Positions 18,619 to 27,681 of a DNA stretch of 64,000 bases are shown piece by piece; position 1 is the first letter of the stretch, and each line of letters opens with the position of its first letter. The notes below the pieces were generated by a model, which worked only from the letters and a program-made list of their open reading frames with translations, was not told the DNA's origin and made no database searches. The stretch lies in NCBI GenBank assembly GCA_035441325.1, contig DAOROA010000020.1, positions 9,221 through 73,220 on the forward strand, read 5' to 3'. This DNA comes from Competibacter_A sp002352125 (lineage in GTDB: Bacteria; Pseudomonadota; Gammaproteobacteria; Competibacterales; Competibacteraceae). The translations under genes were made by a program, and so were the position numbers.

Positions 18619-20838
18619 GTGCCCGACTCGATTTTGCGGATCGCCGTTCCCTCGCCACGGTACCGAATATTCGATTACCTGCCGCCACCGGACTGCAATC
18701 CAGCTATCCTGCGGCCGGGCGTGCGCGTGCGCGTACCGTTCGGCCGGCGGCAAGCAATCGGCTTTCTGGTTGAAATCAGCGATCGAACCGACGTAAATCC
18801 CGATGCGCTGCGGCCGGCGCAAACAGTACTCGACACCGAACCGGTGCTGCCCGCCGACGTGCTGGCGTTGCTGCATTGGGCGCAGCGCTACTATCACCAT
18901 CCTCTTGGCGAGGTGTTCGCTGCAGCTCTGCCCGTCCTGCTGCGCCACGGCGAACCGGCAACCCCGCCGGCGCAGGCTCCACGATGGCGGATCGCCGCCG
19001 CTGGCCAAGAGGCGCTTGCGACCGCTTCCAATTTGCGCCGCGCTCCCGCTCAACGATTGCTGCTCGATCATCTGGCGGACCATCCCGGCGGCGTCCTCGC
19101 CGAATCGCTGCGCTCCGTGGTACGCGATGCGACTACTACCTTGCGTGCGCTACGCGCAAGAGGGTGGGTGGAATCAATCTCGCCAGCGGCGGCAGCGACT
19201 CCGTCGAGCCAGATCCCGGCCAGCCAGTCGATACCCGCTTTGAACGACGCCCAAGCGGCGGCGGTCGCTGCGGTGACGGCGGAGCTGGGCCGCTTTCGGG
19301 TTTTCCTGCTGGAAGGCATCACCGGCAGCGGCAAAACCGAAGTCTATCTCCGCCTTATCGAAACGGTGCTGGCGCACGGGCGGCAGATTTTGGTGCTGGT
19401 ACCGGAAATCGGTCTGACCCCGCAATTGCTGGCCCGCTTTCGCGAGCGGCTGCAGAAACCGCTGGCAACGCTGCATTCTGGCCTCGGTGATCGGGAACGG
19501 CTGAACGCTTGGCTGCAAGCGCGCGACGGAACCGCCGGGGTCGTGGTGGGAACCCGGTCGGCGGTGTTCGCCCCGGCGCAAAACCTGGGCCTTATCATCG
19601 TTGATGAAGAGCACGATCCTTCCTTCAAACAACAGGATGGTTTCCGCTACCACGCCCGCGATCTGGCAGTGATTCGAGGCCAGCAACTCGGCATTCCAGT
19701 AGTGTTGGGCTCGGCCACGCCCGCGCTGGAAAGCTGCCACAACGTTCAGCGCGGACGCTATCGGCTGCTGAGCTTGCCGGAACGGGTCGGCGGCGGCGGG
19801 GAACCGCCCATCGAAATTCTGGACATGCGCCGTCAGCCGCTGATCGATGGACTATCGCGGCCGCTGCTGGAGCGGGTTCGACTCCATCTTGCCCGCGACG
19901 AACAGGTGTTGCTGTTCCTCAACCGGCGCGGTTTTGCCCCGGCCTTGTTTTGTCACGAGTGCGGCTGGCTGAGTCAGTGCCGGCATTGCGACGCCCGCAT
20001 GACGCTACACCTGCGCCAGCATCGGTTGATCTGCCACCACTGTGGCGACAACCGGCCGATAGATATCGCCTGCCCGATTTGCGGCAGCGTGGACTTGCGG
20101 GCGCTCGGCCACGGCACCGAACGCCTCGAAACGGCGCTGCGACACGAATTCTCCGACGTCGGTATCGCCCGTATCGACCGGGACAACACCCGGCGACGCG
20201 GTCGATTGGAATCCCTGCTGGCGGACGTTCGCAACGGCGAACGCCGCCTGCTGATCGGAACCCAGATGCTGGCCAAGGGCCATCACTTTCCCGACGTCAC
20301 TCTGGTCGGCATCGTGGACGCCGATCAAGGGTTATACGGTATCGATTTTCGTGCTGGCGAGCGAATGGCTCAGTTGATCCTCCAAGTCGCTGGCCGCGCC
20401 GGACGTGCCGATAAGCCAGGAACGGTCATCATCCAGACTCACCACCCCGACCACCCCCTGTTGCGGGGCTTGGTTTCGCGAGGTTATCCGGCCTTCGCGG
20501 CGGAGGCTTTAGCGGAACGACAAAGCACGCTGCTACCCCCCTTCGCCTATCAGGCGTTGTTGCGGGCGGACGCTGCCGATCCGGAACAGGTCACCGCTTT
20601 TCTGCGCGTTGCGCGAGCGCTGGCAGAGCCCGTCGTCGACGGCGTGGAACTGCTGGGACCGGCCCCCGCGCCGATGGAACGGCGTGCGGGCCGCTATCGG
20701 GCTCAACTCTTGTTGCAAGCCGCGCAACGCCACGAACTTCATCGTTTGCTCGATCTTTGGCTCCCGCACTTGCGGGACCGGCATAGCGATCACCGCGTTC
20801 GGTGGTCGCTGGACGTCGATCCGATGGAACTTTATTGA
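18619..20838 (+). CDS. priA: Primosomal replication helicase PriA
   Basis: Replication-restart helicase that recognises abandoned forks and loads the replisome. The 739-residue protein has a GTG start (VPDSILRIAVPSPRY). An N-terminal 3'-end-binding domain is followed by Walker A GITGSGKTEVYL, the DEEH box VDEEHDPSFKQQ and four zinc-binding Cys pairs (CHECG, CRHCD, CHHCG, CPICG). The C-terminal helicase motif VAGRAGRADKPG is present. Confidence 0.96.
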   Translation: MPDSILRIAVPSPRYRIFDYLPPPDCNPAILRPGVRVRVPFGRRQAIGFLVEISDRTDVNPDALRPAQTVLDTEPVLPADVLALLHWAQRYYHHPLGEVFAAALPVLLRHGEPATPPAQAPRWRIAAAGQEALATASNLRRAPAQRLLLDHLADHPGGVLAESLRSVVRDATTTLRALRARGWVESISPAAAATPSSQIPASQSIPALNDAQAAAVAAVTAELGRFRVFLLEGITGSGKTEVYLRLIETVLAHGRQILVLVPEIGLTPQLLARFRERLQKPLATLHSGLGDRERLNAWLQARDGTAGVVVGTRSAVFAPAQNLGLIIVDEEHDPSFKQQDGFRYHARDLAVIRGQQLGIPVVLGSATPALESCHNVQRGRYRLLSLPERVGGGGEPPIEILDMRRQPLIDGLSRPLLERVRLHLARDEQVLLFLNRRGFAPALFCHECGWLSQCRHCDARMTLHLRQHRLICHHCGDNRPIDIACPICGSVDLRALGHGTERLETALRHEFSDVGIARIDRDNTRRRGRLESLLADVRNGERRLLIGTQMLAKGHHFPDVTLVGIVDADQGLYGIDFRAGERMAQLILQVAGRAGRADKPGTVIIQTHHPDHPLLRGLVSRGYPAFAAEALAERQSTLLPPFAYQALLRADAADPEQVTAFLRVARALAEPVVDGVELLGPAPAPMERRAGRYRAQLLLQAAQRHELHRLLDLWLPHLRDRHSDHRVRWSLDVDPMELY

Positions 20839-21191
20839 ATCGAACGCTGGCCAACGGTCAGCATTCCATTTTGCAGGCGATGCGACCCGAGCTGGCTTTC
20901 CACGTCGTTTGCCCTGATCGCGAGGGCCTTTTCCCACAATCGATTCGCAAAAACTTCAAGCGATTGCAAATTTCTCGAATCGCAAAACCTTTACTTGACG
21001 ATGGATGCTACTAGACTTTGTGTGCTTGTGATTTTTTTGCATAGCCAACCAACCACTAAAGAACGTGACGGGAATCGGTCGTTCCGGGTAGTCCGCTCGG
21101 CAAGCCAAGGCCGCTGGCAACGGCACCAAAGCACGAGCCCAGGCCGATTCGCGATCACGCCGTCATCCACCCCTGTTCTTGGGAAAAAACG
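20839..21191. other. Intergenic region priA / DUF485-actP with iterated motif
   Basis: 353 bases without a supported gene. Three near-copies of an octamer-like element lie close together: GATTCGCAAA (from 20942), GATTGCAAA (from 20962) and GAATCGCAAA (from 20977). They precede a TTGACG (20995-21000) that has no good -10 at 16-18 bases. The region should hold the promoter of the acetate-symporter genes, but I could not define it. Confidence 0.45.
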
Positions 21192-21500
21192 ATGCAACAA
21201 GACCTAGTGCACAAGGTGAAAAGCAATCCCAAATACCACGAACTGGTCTCCAGCCGATCCAAGTTCGCTTGGACCATGTCCGCTCTAATGCTGGTGATCT
21301 ATTACGCTTTTATTCTGACCATCGCCTTCAACAAATCGGTGATGGCCACTCCTTTGAGCGAAGGCGCCACCATGACCGTCGGCATCCCGGTCGGCGTGGC
21401 GGTGATCGTCTCGGCATTTGTCCTGACCGGCATCTACATTCGCCGGGCCAATGCCGTTTTCGATAAGCTCACCCGCGAAATCAAGGAGGAAGTGCTATGA
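21192..21500 (+). CDS. DUF485 membrane protein (YjcH-like), actP partner
   Basis: 102-residue protein with two membrane segments (about 28-48 and 62-84) and the DUF485 signature NPKYHELVSSRSKFAW. It almost always precedes the acetate/solute symporter and is thought to assist it. Its stop overlaps the actP ATG (ATGA), and an AGGAGG ribosome site for actP lies inside its last codons. Confidence 0.92.
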   Translation: MQQDLVHKVKSNPKYHELVSSRSKFAWTMSALMLVIYYAFILTIAFNKSVMATPLSEGATMTVGIPVGVAVIVSAFVLTGIYIRRANAVFDKLTREIKEEVL

Positions 21501-23176
21501 ATTTTCTGAAGCACCTATTCCCCGCATTCCTCCTGATGTTTGTCGCAGGCGGCGCCCTCGCGGCGGGCGCCGATGTCGGAGAAGTCAAGAAGCAGGCACT
21601 TAATGTTCCTGCCATCATCATGTTCCTGGTGTTTGTTGCCTTCACCCTGTTCATCACGTACTGGGCAGCGCAGCGCACCAAGACCGCCAAGGATTTCTAC
21701 GCCGCCGGCGGCGGTATCACCGGCTTCCAGAACGGTTTAGCCATTGCCGGCGACTATATGTCCGCTGCCTCGTTCCTGGGCATTTCCGGCTTGGTGTTCC
21801 TGAACGGCTACGACGGGCTGATTTTCTCGGTGGGCTGGCTGGTCGGCTGGCCGATCATCATGTTCCTGATCGCCGAACAGCTCCGTAACCTGGGCAAGTA
21901 CACTTACGCCGATGTGGTCTCCTATCGCTTCGAACGGGTACCGATGCGGACCCTAGCGGCCACTGCCGCACTGATCGTGGTGGTCCTGTATCTGATCGGC
22001 CAGATGGTCGGTGCCGGCAAGTTGATTCAGGTGCTGTTCGGTCTGGATTACACCTATGCGGTCATCATCGTCGGCGTCCTGATCATCATGTACGTCACCT
22101 TCGGCGGCATGCTGGCCACCACCTGGGTGCAGATCATCAAAGCTGGCTTACTGCTGACCGGCGCGACCATCATCGCTTTCGGCGCGCTGTATCTTGCCTC
22201 GGACGGCACCATGAGCCCCGAGCGGATGTTCCAGAAAGCAGTCGAAGTGCATCCCAAAAAAGGGGCGATCATGGGACCAGGCGCTTTGGTGAGCGACCCG
22301 ATCGAGGCGATCTCGCTGGGGCTGGCCCTGATGTTCGGCACCGCTGGCCTGCCGCATATCCTGATGCGGTTCTTCACGGTCGGTAACGCCATCGAAGCTC
22401 GCAAATCCGTATTTTACGCCACCGGCTGGATCGGCTATTTCTACATCTTGACCTTCCTGATGGGCTTCGGCGCCATCGTGTTGTTGACCGGCCACCCCGA
22501 GTTTGCCGATCCCTCCGCGGTCGGTGGCATCAAAGGCGGTCAGAACATGGCGGCGGTCAACCTGTCGGCGGCGGTGGGCGGTAACCTCCTGCTCGGCTTC
22601 ATCTCCGCAGTCGCCTTCGCGACGATCTTGGCAGTGGTTTCCGGCCTGACTCTGGCCGGCGCCTCGGCCATTTCCCACGACCTGTACGCCAACGTGTTCG
22701 CGCACGGTCGCAGCTCCGAGCAGCAAGAAGTGTTCGTCTCCAAGATCGCCACCATCGTATTGGGCATCATCGCCATCCTGCTGGGCATCGCCTTCGAGAA
22801 GCAGAACATCGCCTATCTGGTGGCTCTGACCTTCTCGGTAGCAGCCAGCGCCAACTTCCCGATCCTGCTGATGTCGATCTACTACGGCAAGATGACCACC
22901 CGCGGCGCGCTGATCGGCGGCTGGTTGGGTCTGATCACCGCCACCGTGCTGGTGATCGTCGGCCCGACGGTGTGGACGGAGATCCTGAAGCTCGGCGATC
23001 CGATCTTCCCGTACAAGTATCCGGCGTTCATCTCGATGACTATCGCCTTCCTGGGAATTTGGATCGGCTCGATGCTGGACGGCAGCGAGCGTGCCAAGAA
23101 GGAACACGAAGCCTTCGAGGCGCAGGACGTGCGCTGCCAGACCGGCATCGGCGCTGAGGGTGCGGCCAGCCACTGA
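21497..23176 (+). CDS. actP: Cation/acetate symporter ActP (SSS family)
   Basis: Sodium:solute symporter family protein of 559 residues. A cleavable-looking N-terminus (FLLMFVAGGALAAGA) precedes about 13 membrane segments. The SSS signature AGDYMSAASFLGISGLVFLNGYD is visible (shown here in parts: AGDYMSAASFLG, then LVFLNGYDGL), as is GTAGLPHILMRFFTV. With DUF485 before and a DUF294 protein after, it is probably part of an acetate-uptake module. Confidence 0.93.
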   Translation: MNFLKHLFPAFLLMFVAGGALAAGADVGEVKKQALNVPAIIMFLVFVAFTLFITYWAAQRTKTAKDFYAAGGGITGFQNGLAIAGDYMSAASFLGISGLVFLNGYDGLIFSVGWLVGWPIIMFLIAEQLRNLGKYTYADVVSYRFERVPMRTLAATAALIVVVLYLIGQMVGAGKLIQVLFGLDYTYAVIIVGVLIIMYVTFGGMLATTWVQIIKAGLLLTGATIIAFGALYLASDGTMSPERMFQKAVEVHPKKGAIMGPGALVSDPIEAISLGLALMFGTAGLPHILMRFFTVGNAIEARKSVFYATGWIGYFYILTFLMGFGAIVLLTGHPEFADPSAVGGIKGGQNMAAVNLSAAVGGNLLLGFISAVAFATILAVVSGLTLAGASAISHDLYANVFAHGRSSEQQEVFVSKIATIVLGIIAILLGIAFEKQNIAYLVALTFSVAASANFPILLMSIYYGKMTTRGALIGGWLGLITATVLVIVGPTVWTEILKLGDPIFPYKYPAFISMTIAFLGIWIGSMLDGSERAKKEHEAFEAQDVRCQTGIGAEGAASH

Positions 23177-23190
23177 CCGGTCCCGGCCCA

Positions 23191-23222
23191 GCGGGAGGCT
23201 ATCGCCATGGCGATCCTCCCGC
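23191..23222 (+). terminator. GC-rich hairpin downstream of actP
   Basis: GCGGGAGG (23191-23198) pairs with CCTCCCGC (23215-23222) around an inner palindrome ATCGCCATGGCGAT, with a two-base bulge. No T-run follows. It probably stabilises the actP 3' end or works together with the intrinsic terminator just downstream. Confidence 0.45.
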
Positions 23223-23247
23223 CGGTTTCGGATTTGCTAAACTAAAT

Positions 23248-23281
23248 CCCCCTTCGGTTACACCGCAAGGGGGTTTTCTTT
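23248..23281 (+). terminator. Intrinsic terminator after actP
   Basis: CCCCCTT pairs with AAGGGGG, enclosing an inner CGGT/ACCG stem with a three-base loop, followed by TTTTCTTT. It separates actP from the DUF294 gene and is the clearest rho-independent terminator on the plus strand here. Confidence 0.8.
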
Positions 23282-23304
23282 GGACGCAACCGGATGGAAC
23301 AGCC

Positions 23305-25203
23305 GTGGCCGCCTCCGACTACCTGGACCAAAAAACTTTCCTCGCCCACCTGCTCCCTTTCGGCCAGTTGCCCGAACCGGAACTAGAAAAGCTTGCTAGG
23401 AACATGACGGTCGGTCACTACCGTGCCGGCGAGGTGCTGCTGAAGGCCGGCGAACGGCCAGCCTATCTTTTTATCGTCATCGACGGCTCGATCTGGGAAA
23501 TTGATGGCGAGGTGCCGGTTCCGCTCGACGTTCCCGGAAACGATCCCGCAGTCGTCCGTCAAGGCGAGCGCTCGCTGATGTGCGTGACGTCGTTTTACGC
23601 GGCCGAAGACGCCCTCGATGCCCAAGCGCTGCTGGAAGGCACCAGCAAGCACAGCTTCGTAGTCGCCGAACCGGCCCGTTGCTTCCGCCTGCCTCGGGAA
23701 ATTTTTCTGCAAACCGTCCGCAGCAATCCGGAGTTCGCCCATTTTTACGATCGCAAGATCTCGCAACGACTGGCGGCGCGGCCCGATTCCGAAAGCGTGC
23801 AGGAACTCTCCGCGTTCACGGTCGCCAAGATCCGGGACGTCTACGTTCACCCACCGACCTACGTGGCCGCCGACGCCAGCATTCACGAAACCGCCGTGGC
23901 GATGAAAGCGCACAAAACCAATTCGGTCCTGGTCCACTGCGGCGACGAAATCGGTATCGTGACCGCCACCGATCTGCGGGAGGCCGCCATCATCCAGCGG
24001 CGGTCGCTGGATGCACCGGTCGGCACACTAGCGACTTACGACCTGATCGGAATGGAGCTGGATGATTTTCTGTTCAACGCCTTGCTGCAGATGACCCGCC
24101 ACAACGTCAACCGGCTGGTCATCCGGGAAGGTACAACCGTTCACGGCATCCTCGAACAGATCGACTTGCTGAGCTACCTTTCCAACCATTCGCACCTGAT
24201 CGCTTTACAAATCGAGCGTGCGCATTCCAGAGAGGAACTGAAATGGGCCAGCCGCGATTTGGTCAACGTCATCCGCGATCTGCACGGCAAGGGCATCAAG
24301 ATCCGCTACATCATGCAGTTGGTCTCCGAACTGAACAAGAAGGTGCTGCAAAAGCTGTTCGAACTGCTGGTCCCATCGGAAGTGGTAGACAACTCTTGCC
24401 TATTGGTGCTCGGCAGCGAAGGACGCGAAGAACAGGTACTCAAGACTGACCAGGACAATGCCCTGATCCTACGCGACGATTTTTCTCATCCCGATTTGGA
24501 TCGAATCGCCGCAGAATTCACCGAAAGCCTGCTCGATTTCGGCTATCCTCGCTGTCCCGGCAACATCATGGTCGTGAATCCGTACTGGACCAAATCGGTC
24601 GCAGCGTTCAAGGAATCGCTGTTTCAATGGATCGTCCACCCTGCCTCCGACTCTTTCCTGCAGTTCGCCATTTTCTGCGACGCCAAGGCGGTGGCCGGCG
24701 ATGAAAACCTGCTCCGGCACGTCAAGGATCGGATGTATCGCTTGCTCGGCGACCACCGCTCCTTCTACGGCCAGTTCGCCAAAACGACGGTCGCGTTCGA
24801 AACGCCGCTGGGTTTTTTCACCAATTTCGTGCTTGAGAAAAATCGCGATGAATTGGATATTAAAAAGGGTGGTATCTTCCCCATCGTCCACGGCGTTCGC
24901 AGCTTGGCTTTGGAATACCGCTTGCCGCAAACCAACACCATCGAGCGAATTACCGCCTTAAGCCAGCGCAACTTGTTCCAGCCGTCTTTCGGGATCGAAT
25001 TGATCGAGGCGTTCACGTTCATGTCCACGCTGCGGACCAAAGCCGGGCTGCAAAAAATCGAGCAGGGGCTATCGCAGGATAATTACTTGAATCCAAAAGA
25101 ACTCAATAAGCTGGAGCGAGAACTGTTGCGCGACTCGCTCAAGATCGTCAACGAATTCAAAAAGTTTATCGCTTATCACTTCAAGCTCGGCATGATCAGT
25201 TGA
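23305..25203 (+). CDS. Cyclic-nucleotide-binding / CBS / DUF294 nucleotidyltransferase-like signalling protein
   Basis: 632 residues with a GTG start (VAASDYLDQKTFLAHLL). Domain order: cNMP-binding fold (about 10-150), tandem CBS domains (about 175-290), DUF294 putative nucleotidyltransferase (about 300-445, LVLGSEGREEQVLKTDQDNA with the GS and DxD-like residues) and DUF294_C substrate-binding region (about 480-625). Such proteins regularly sit next to actP and are presumed regulators of carbon uptake, but the activity is not established. Separated from actP by a terminator. Confidence 0.88.
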   Translation: MAASDYLDQKTFLAHLLPFGQLPEPELEKLARNMTVGHYRAGEVLLKAGERPAYLFIVIDGSIWEIDGEVPVPLDVPGNDPAVVRQGERSLMCVTSFYAAEDALDAQALLEGTSKHSFVVAEPARCFRLPREIFLQTVRSNPEFAHFYDRKISQRLAARPDSESVQELSAFTVAKIRDVYVHPPTYVAADASIHETAVAMKAHKTNSVLVHCGDEIGIVTATDLREAAIIQRRSLDAPVGTLATYDLIGMELDDFLFNALLQMTRHNVNRLVIREGTTVHGILEQIDLLSYLSNHSHLIALQIERAHSREELKWASRDLVNVIRDLHGKGIKIRYIMQLVSELNKKVLQKLFELLVPSEVVDNSCLLVLGSEGREEQVLKTDQDNALILRDDFSHPDLDRIAAEFTESLLDFGYPRCPGNIMVVNPYWTKSVAAFKESLFQWIVHPASDSFLQFAIFCDAKAVAGDENLLRHVKDRMYRLLGDHRSFYGQFAKTTVAFETPLGFFTNFVLEKNRDELDIKKGGIFPIVHGVRSLALEYRLPQTNTIERITALSQRNLFQPSFGIELIEAFTFMSTLRTKAGLQKIEQGLSQDNYLNPKELNKLERELLRDSLKIVNEFKKFIAYHFKLGMIS

Positions 25204-25228
25204 TCGAACCTCCGCATAAGGCTTTCCC

Positions 25229-27013
25229 TTGAAAACGCATCTGCAAGCTCTCGTCACTCAAGCCCTCCAACATCTGCTCGGGGAGGGCTTGTTGTCCGGC
25301 GCCGTGCCGACGGACGTTCCGATGGAACGCGCCCGCGATCGGAATCACGGCGATTTTGCCAGCGCCATCGCGCTCATGCTGGCGAAAGCGGCCGGCCGCA
25401 AACCTCGCGAACTGGCCGAGCGCATCGTCGCCGCACTTCCCGGTTCCGATCACGTCGCCAAAGTGGAAATCGCCGGTCCCGGTTTCATCAACTTTTTCTT
25501 GGCACCGACCGCCTATCGTGCGGTGGTCGAGCAGATCCTCGATCGCGGAAACGCTTTCGGCCGGGGCGAGCTTGGCGCCGGCCGACGGGTGCAAGTGGAG
25601 TTCGTCTCCGCCAATCCGACCGGTCCGCTGCACGTCGGCCACGGTCGCGGCGCCGCCTTCGGCGCTACCGTCGCCAACTTGCTGGATGCCGTCGGCTACC
25701 AAGTTCATCGCGAATATTACGTCAACGATGCCGGTCGGCAGATGAACATCCTCGCCGTCAGCATCTGGCTACGCTATCTCGAACACTGCGGCGAACGGCT
25801 CCAGTTTCCCAGCAACGGCTACCGGGGCGATTACGTGCGCGCCATCGCCGCCCGCATTTACGCCGAGCATGGCGGTGCCTACGTCATGCCGGCGGCGCGG
25901 GTGTTCAAAAACTTGCCCCAGGACGATATCCAAGACGAGGCCGGCAATCTCGTCACCGTCGGTGACAAAGAAGCGCATATCGATGCTCTGGTCGAGCGCG
26001 CCAAGACTTTATTGGGCAACCACCGTTACCGCTTTATCTTCGATCTGGGTCTGAACACGATTCTCGACGACATTCGCGACGACCTGCGAGAATTTGGCGT
26101 GGTGTACGAGAAGTGGTATTCGGAACGCACTCTGGAAGCGAGCGGCGCGGTCGAAAAGGCGATCGACCGGCTACGCGACGCCGGCTACGTTTACGAGCAG
26201 GATGGGGCATCGTGGTTTCGCTCCAGTGCCTTCGGCGACGAAAAGGACCGGGTGGTGCGACGGGAAAACGGCCAAACCACCTATTTCGCCTCCGATATCG
26301 CCTACCATCTGGAAAAATTCGAACGCGGTTTCGATCTGGTGATCGACGTGTGGGGCGCCGATCATCATGGCTACATCCCCCGAGTCAAGGCCGCCCTACA
26401 GGCGATGGGCGAAAACCCCGACCGGTTGGCCGTTCTGCTGGTACAGTTCGCCATTCTCTATCGCGGCGGCGAACGGGCACAGATGTCCACCCGCTCCGGC
26501 GAGTTCGTGACCTTGCGCGAGCTGCGGCGGGAAGTCGGCAACGATGCCGCCCGCTTCTTTTACGTGATGCGCAAAAGCGAGCAACACCTGGATTTCGACC
26601 TCGATCTAGCCAAATCGCAGTCCAAGGATAATCCCGTATACTACGTGCAGTATGCGCACGCCCGGGTATGCAGCGTGCTGAGGCAATTGCGCGAAAAAGA
26701 ACTGTCTCGCGACGAGGCGCGCGGCCGGGCTCACTTGGCGCTGTTGACCGAACCGCACGAGGAGCTTTTGCTGGTTGCGTTATCCCGTTATCCGGAGGTG
26801 GTCGAAGCGGCCGCCCTCAACCACGAACCGCACCAGTTAGCCCATTATCTGCGGGAATTGGCCAACGCCTTTCACGCTTACTACAACGAACACCGGGTCC
26901 TGGTATCGGACGACGCGCTGCGCGATGCCCGGCTCAACCTGAGCTTGGCCACGCGGCAGGTCATCAAAAACGGTCTCGCCCTGTTGGGCGTTTCGGCTCC
27001 GGAGGTCATGTGA
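25229..27013 (+). CDS. argS: Arginyl-tRNA synthetase
   Basis: Class I synthetase of 594 residues. The full N-terminal additional domain requires the TTG start at 25229; an in-frame ATG at 25322 would cut that domain. The HIGH-like motif is GPLHVGHGRGA, and the KMSKS position reads MSTRSGEF as in many ArgRS. The C-terminal anticodon domain is complete. Its stop overlaps the next gene's GTG by four bases. Confidence 0.95.
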   Translation: MKTHLQALVTQALQHLLGEGLLSGAVPTDVPMERARDRNHGDFASAIALMLAKAAGRKPRELAERIVAALPGSDHVAKVEIAGPGFINFFLAPTAYRAVVEQILDRGNAFGRGELGAGRRVQVEFVSANPTGPLHVGHGRGAAFGATVANLLDAVGYQVHREYYVNDAGRQMNILAVSIWLRYLEHCGERLQFPSNGYRGDYVRAIAARIYAEHGGAYVMPAARVFKNLPQDDIQDEAGNLVTVGDKEAHIDALVERAKTLLGNHRYRFIFDLGLNTILDDIRDDLREFGVVYEKWYSERTLEASGAVEKAIDRLRDAGYVYEQDGASWFRSSAFGDEKDRVVRRENGQTTYFASDIAYHLEKFERGFDLVIDVWGADHHGYIPRVKAALQAMGENPDRLAVLLVQFAILYRGGERAQMSTRSGEFVTLRELRREVGNDAARFFYVMRKSEQHLDFDLDLAKSQSKDNPVYYVQYAHARVCSVLRQLREKELSRDEARGRAHLALLTEPHEELLLVALSRYPEVVEAAALNHEPHQLAHYLRELANAFHAYYNEHRVLVSDDALRDARLNLSLATRQVIKNGLALLGVSAPEVM

Positions 27014-27567
27014 GCATCCGACGCGACTACAAACCCGCCTCGACCTGGCAGCGCCGTCGCCAAGTCGTGCGCCGGCACGGCCTGTTGGTGATCACGCTGG
27101 TCCTGATCGGCCTGTTTGCTGGCTTGCTGGCCTATATCAGGCAGGGCGGTCAACCATCGCCCTCTGCCGCGACCGCGCCGGCCACGCCAGCTCGACCGCC
27201 TGTTTCTGCCGCGCCGGCGATGCCAAAACCCCCGGCTCAGGCTGTACCGGCCCAAACCGTGCCGACGCCGGCCGGACCCAAATACGACTTCTACACCGAA
27301 CTGCCCAAGCGGCAGATCGAGATTCGGCGAGGAGAAGCCAAGCCGCAAAGCGCACCACCGACGCAACCCAACCGGACCCAGCCAGCGGCCGAACCGCTCC
27401 GCAAGCCAGCGGCTCCAAAGAAGAATACGGCGACGCCGACTGTGGCCGCGGCCGGCACCAGCACCGCCAAGCCAGTCAAGCAACCACGATCTTCGAGCCC
27501 GCCGTCCCGCACGGTTTCGCCGCCATCGCCTGTCACGCGCCCGCCGATTGCCGCGCAAACGGATTAA
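27010..27567 (+). CDS. FtsN-like membrane protein lacking a SPOR domain
   Basis: 185 residues from GTG 27010, overlapping argS (GTGA). A basic N-terminus is followed by one membrane segment (about 24-44) and a Pro/Ala-rich periplasmic tail. The short motif KYDFYTELPKRQIEI resembles the F/YDFYTLLP motif of the SPOR-domain proteins that usually follow argS in Gammaproteobacteria. No SPOR domain follows, and I saw none in other frames just downstream. Function is inferred only from position: possible cell-division or envelope role. Confidence 0.65.
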   Translation: MSIRRDYKPASTWQRRRQVVRRHGLLVITLVLIGLFAGLLAYIRQGGQPSPSAATAPATPARPPVSAAPAMPKPPAQAVPAQTVPTPAGPKYDFYTELPKRQIEIRRGEAKPQSAPPTQPNRTQPAAEPLRKPAAPKKNTATPTVAAAGTSTAKPVKQPRSSSPPSRTVSPPSPVTRPPIAAQTD

Positions 27568-27681
27568 GAAATCGCCACTGCAACCCCTCGTTCTCTTGAA
27601 AGGAGACGGTTTGGAAGAAAGGGCAACATCGTTTCGCGGCGGCCAAACAACGTTCGATCCCACGGCTGATGGATTATCGCC

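Noticed and set aside
20995..21023. Sigma-70 or sigma-54 promoter for actP
   Set aside because: TTGACG has no -10 at acceptable spacing; the TTTTTTTGCA stretch lacks the -24 GG element.
22148..23173. 341-codon minus-strand frame opposite actP
   Set aside because: Low-complexity Arg/Gln/His-rich product typical of antisense frames in GC-rich genes; actP is unambiguous.
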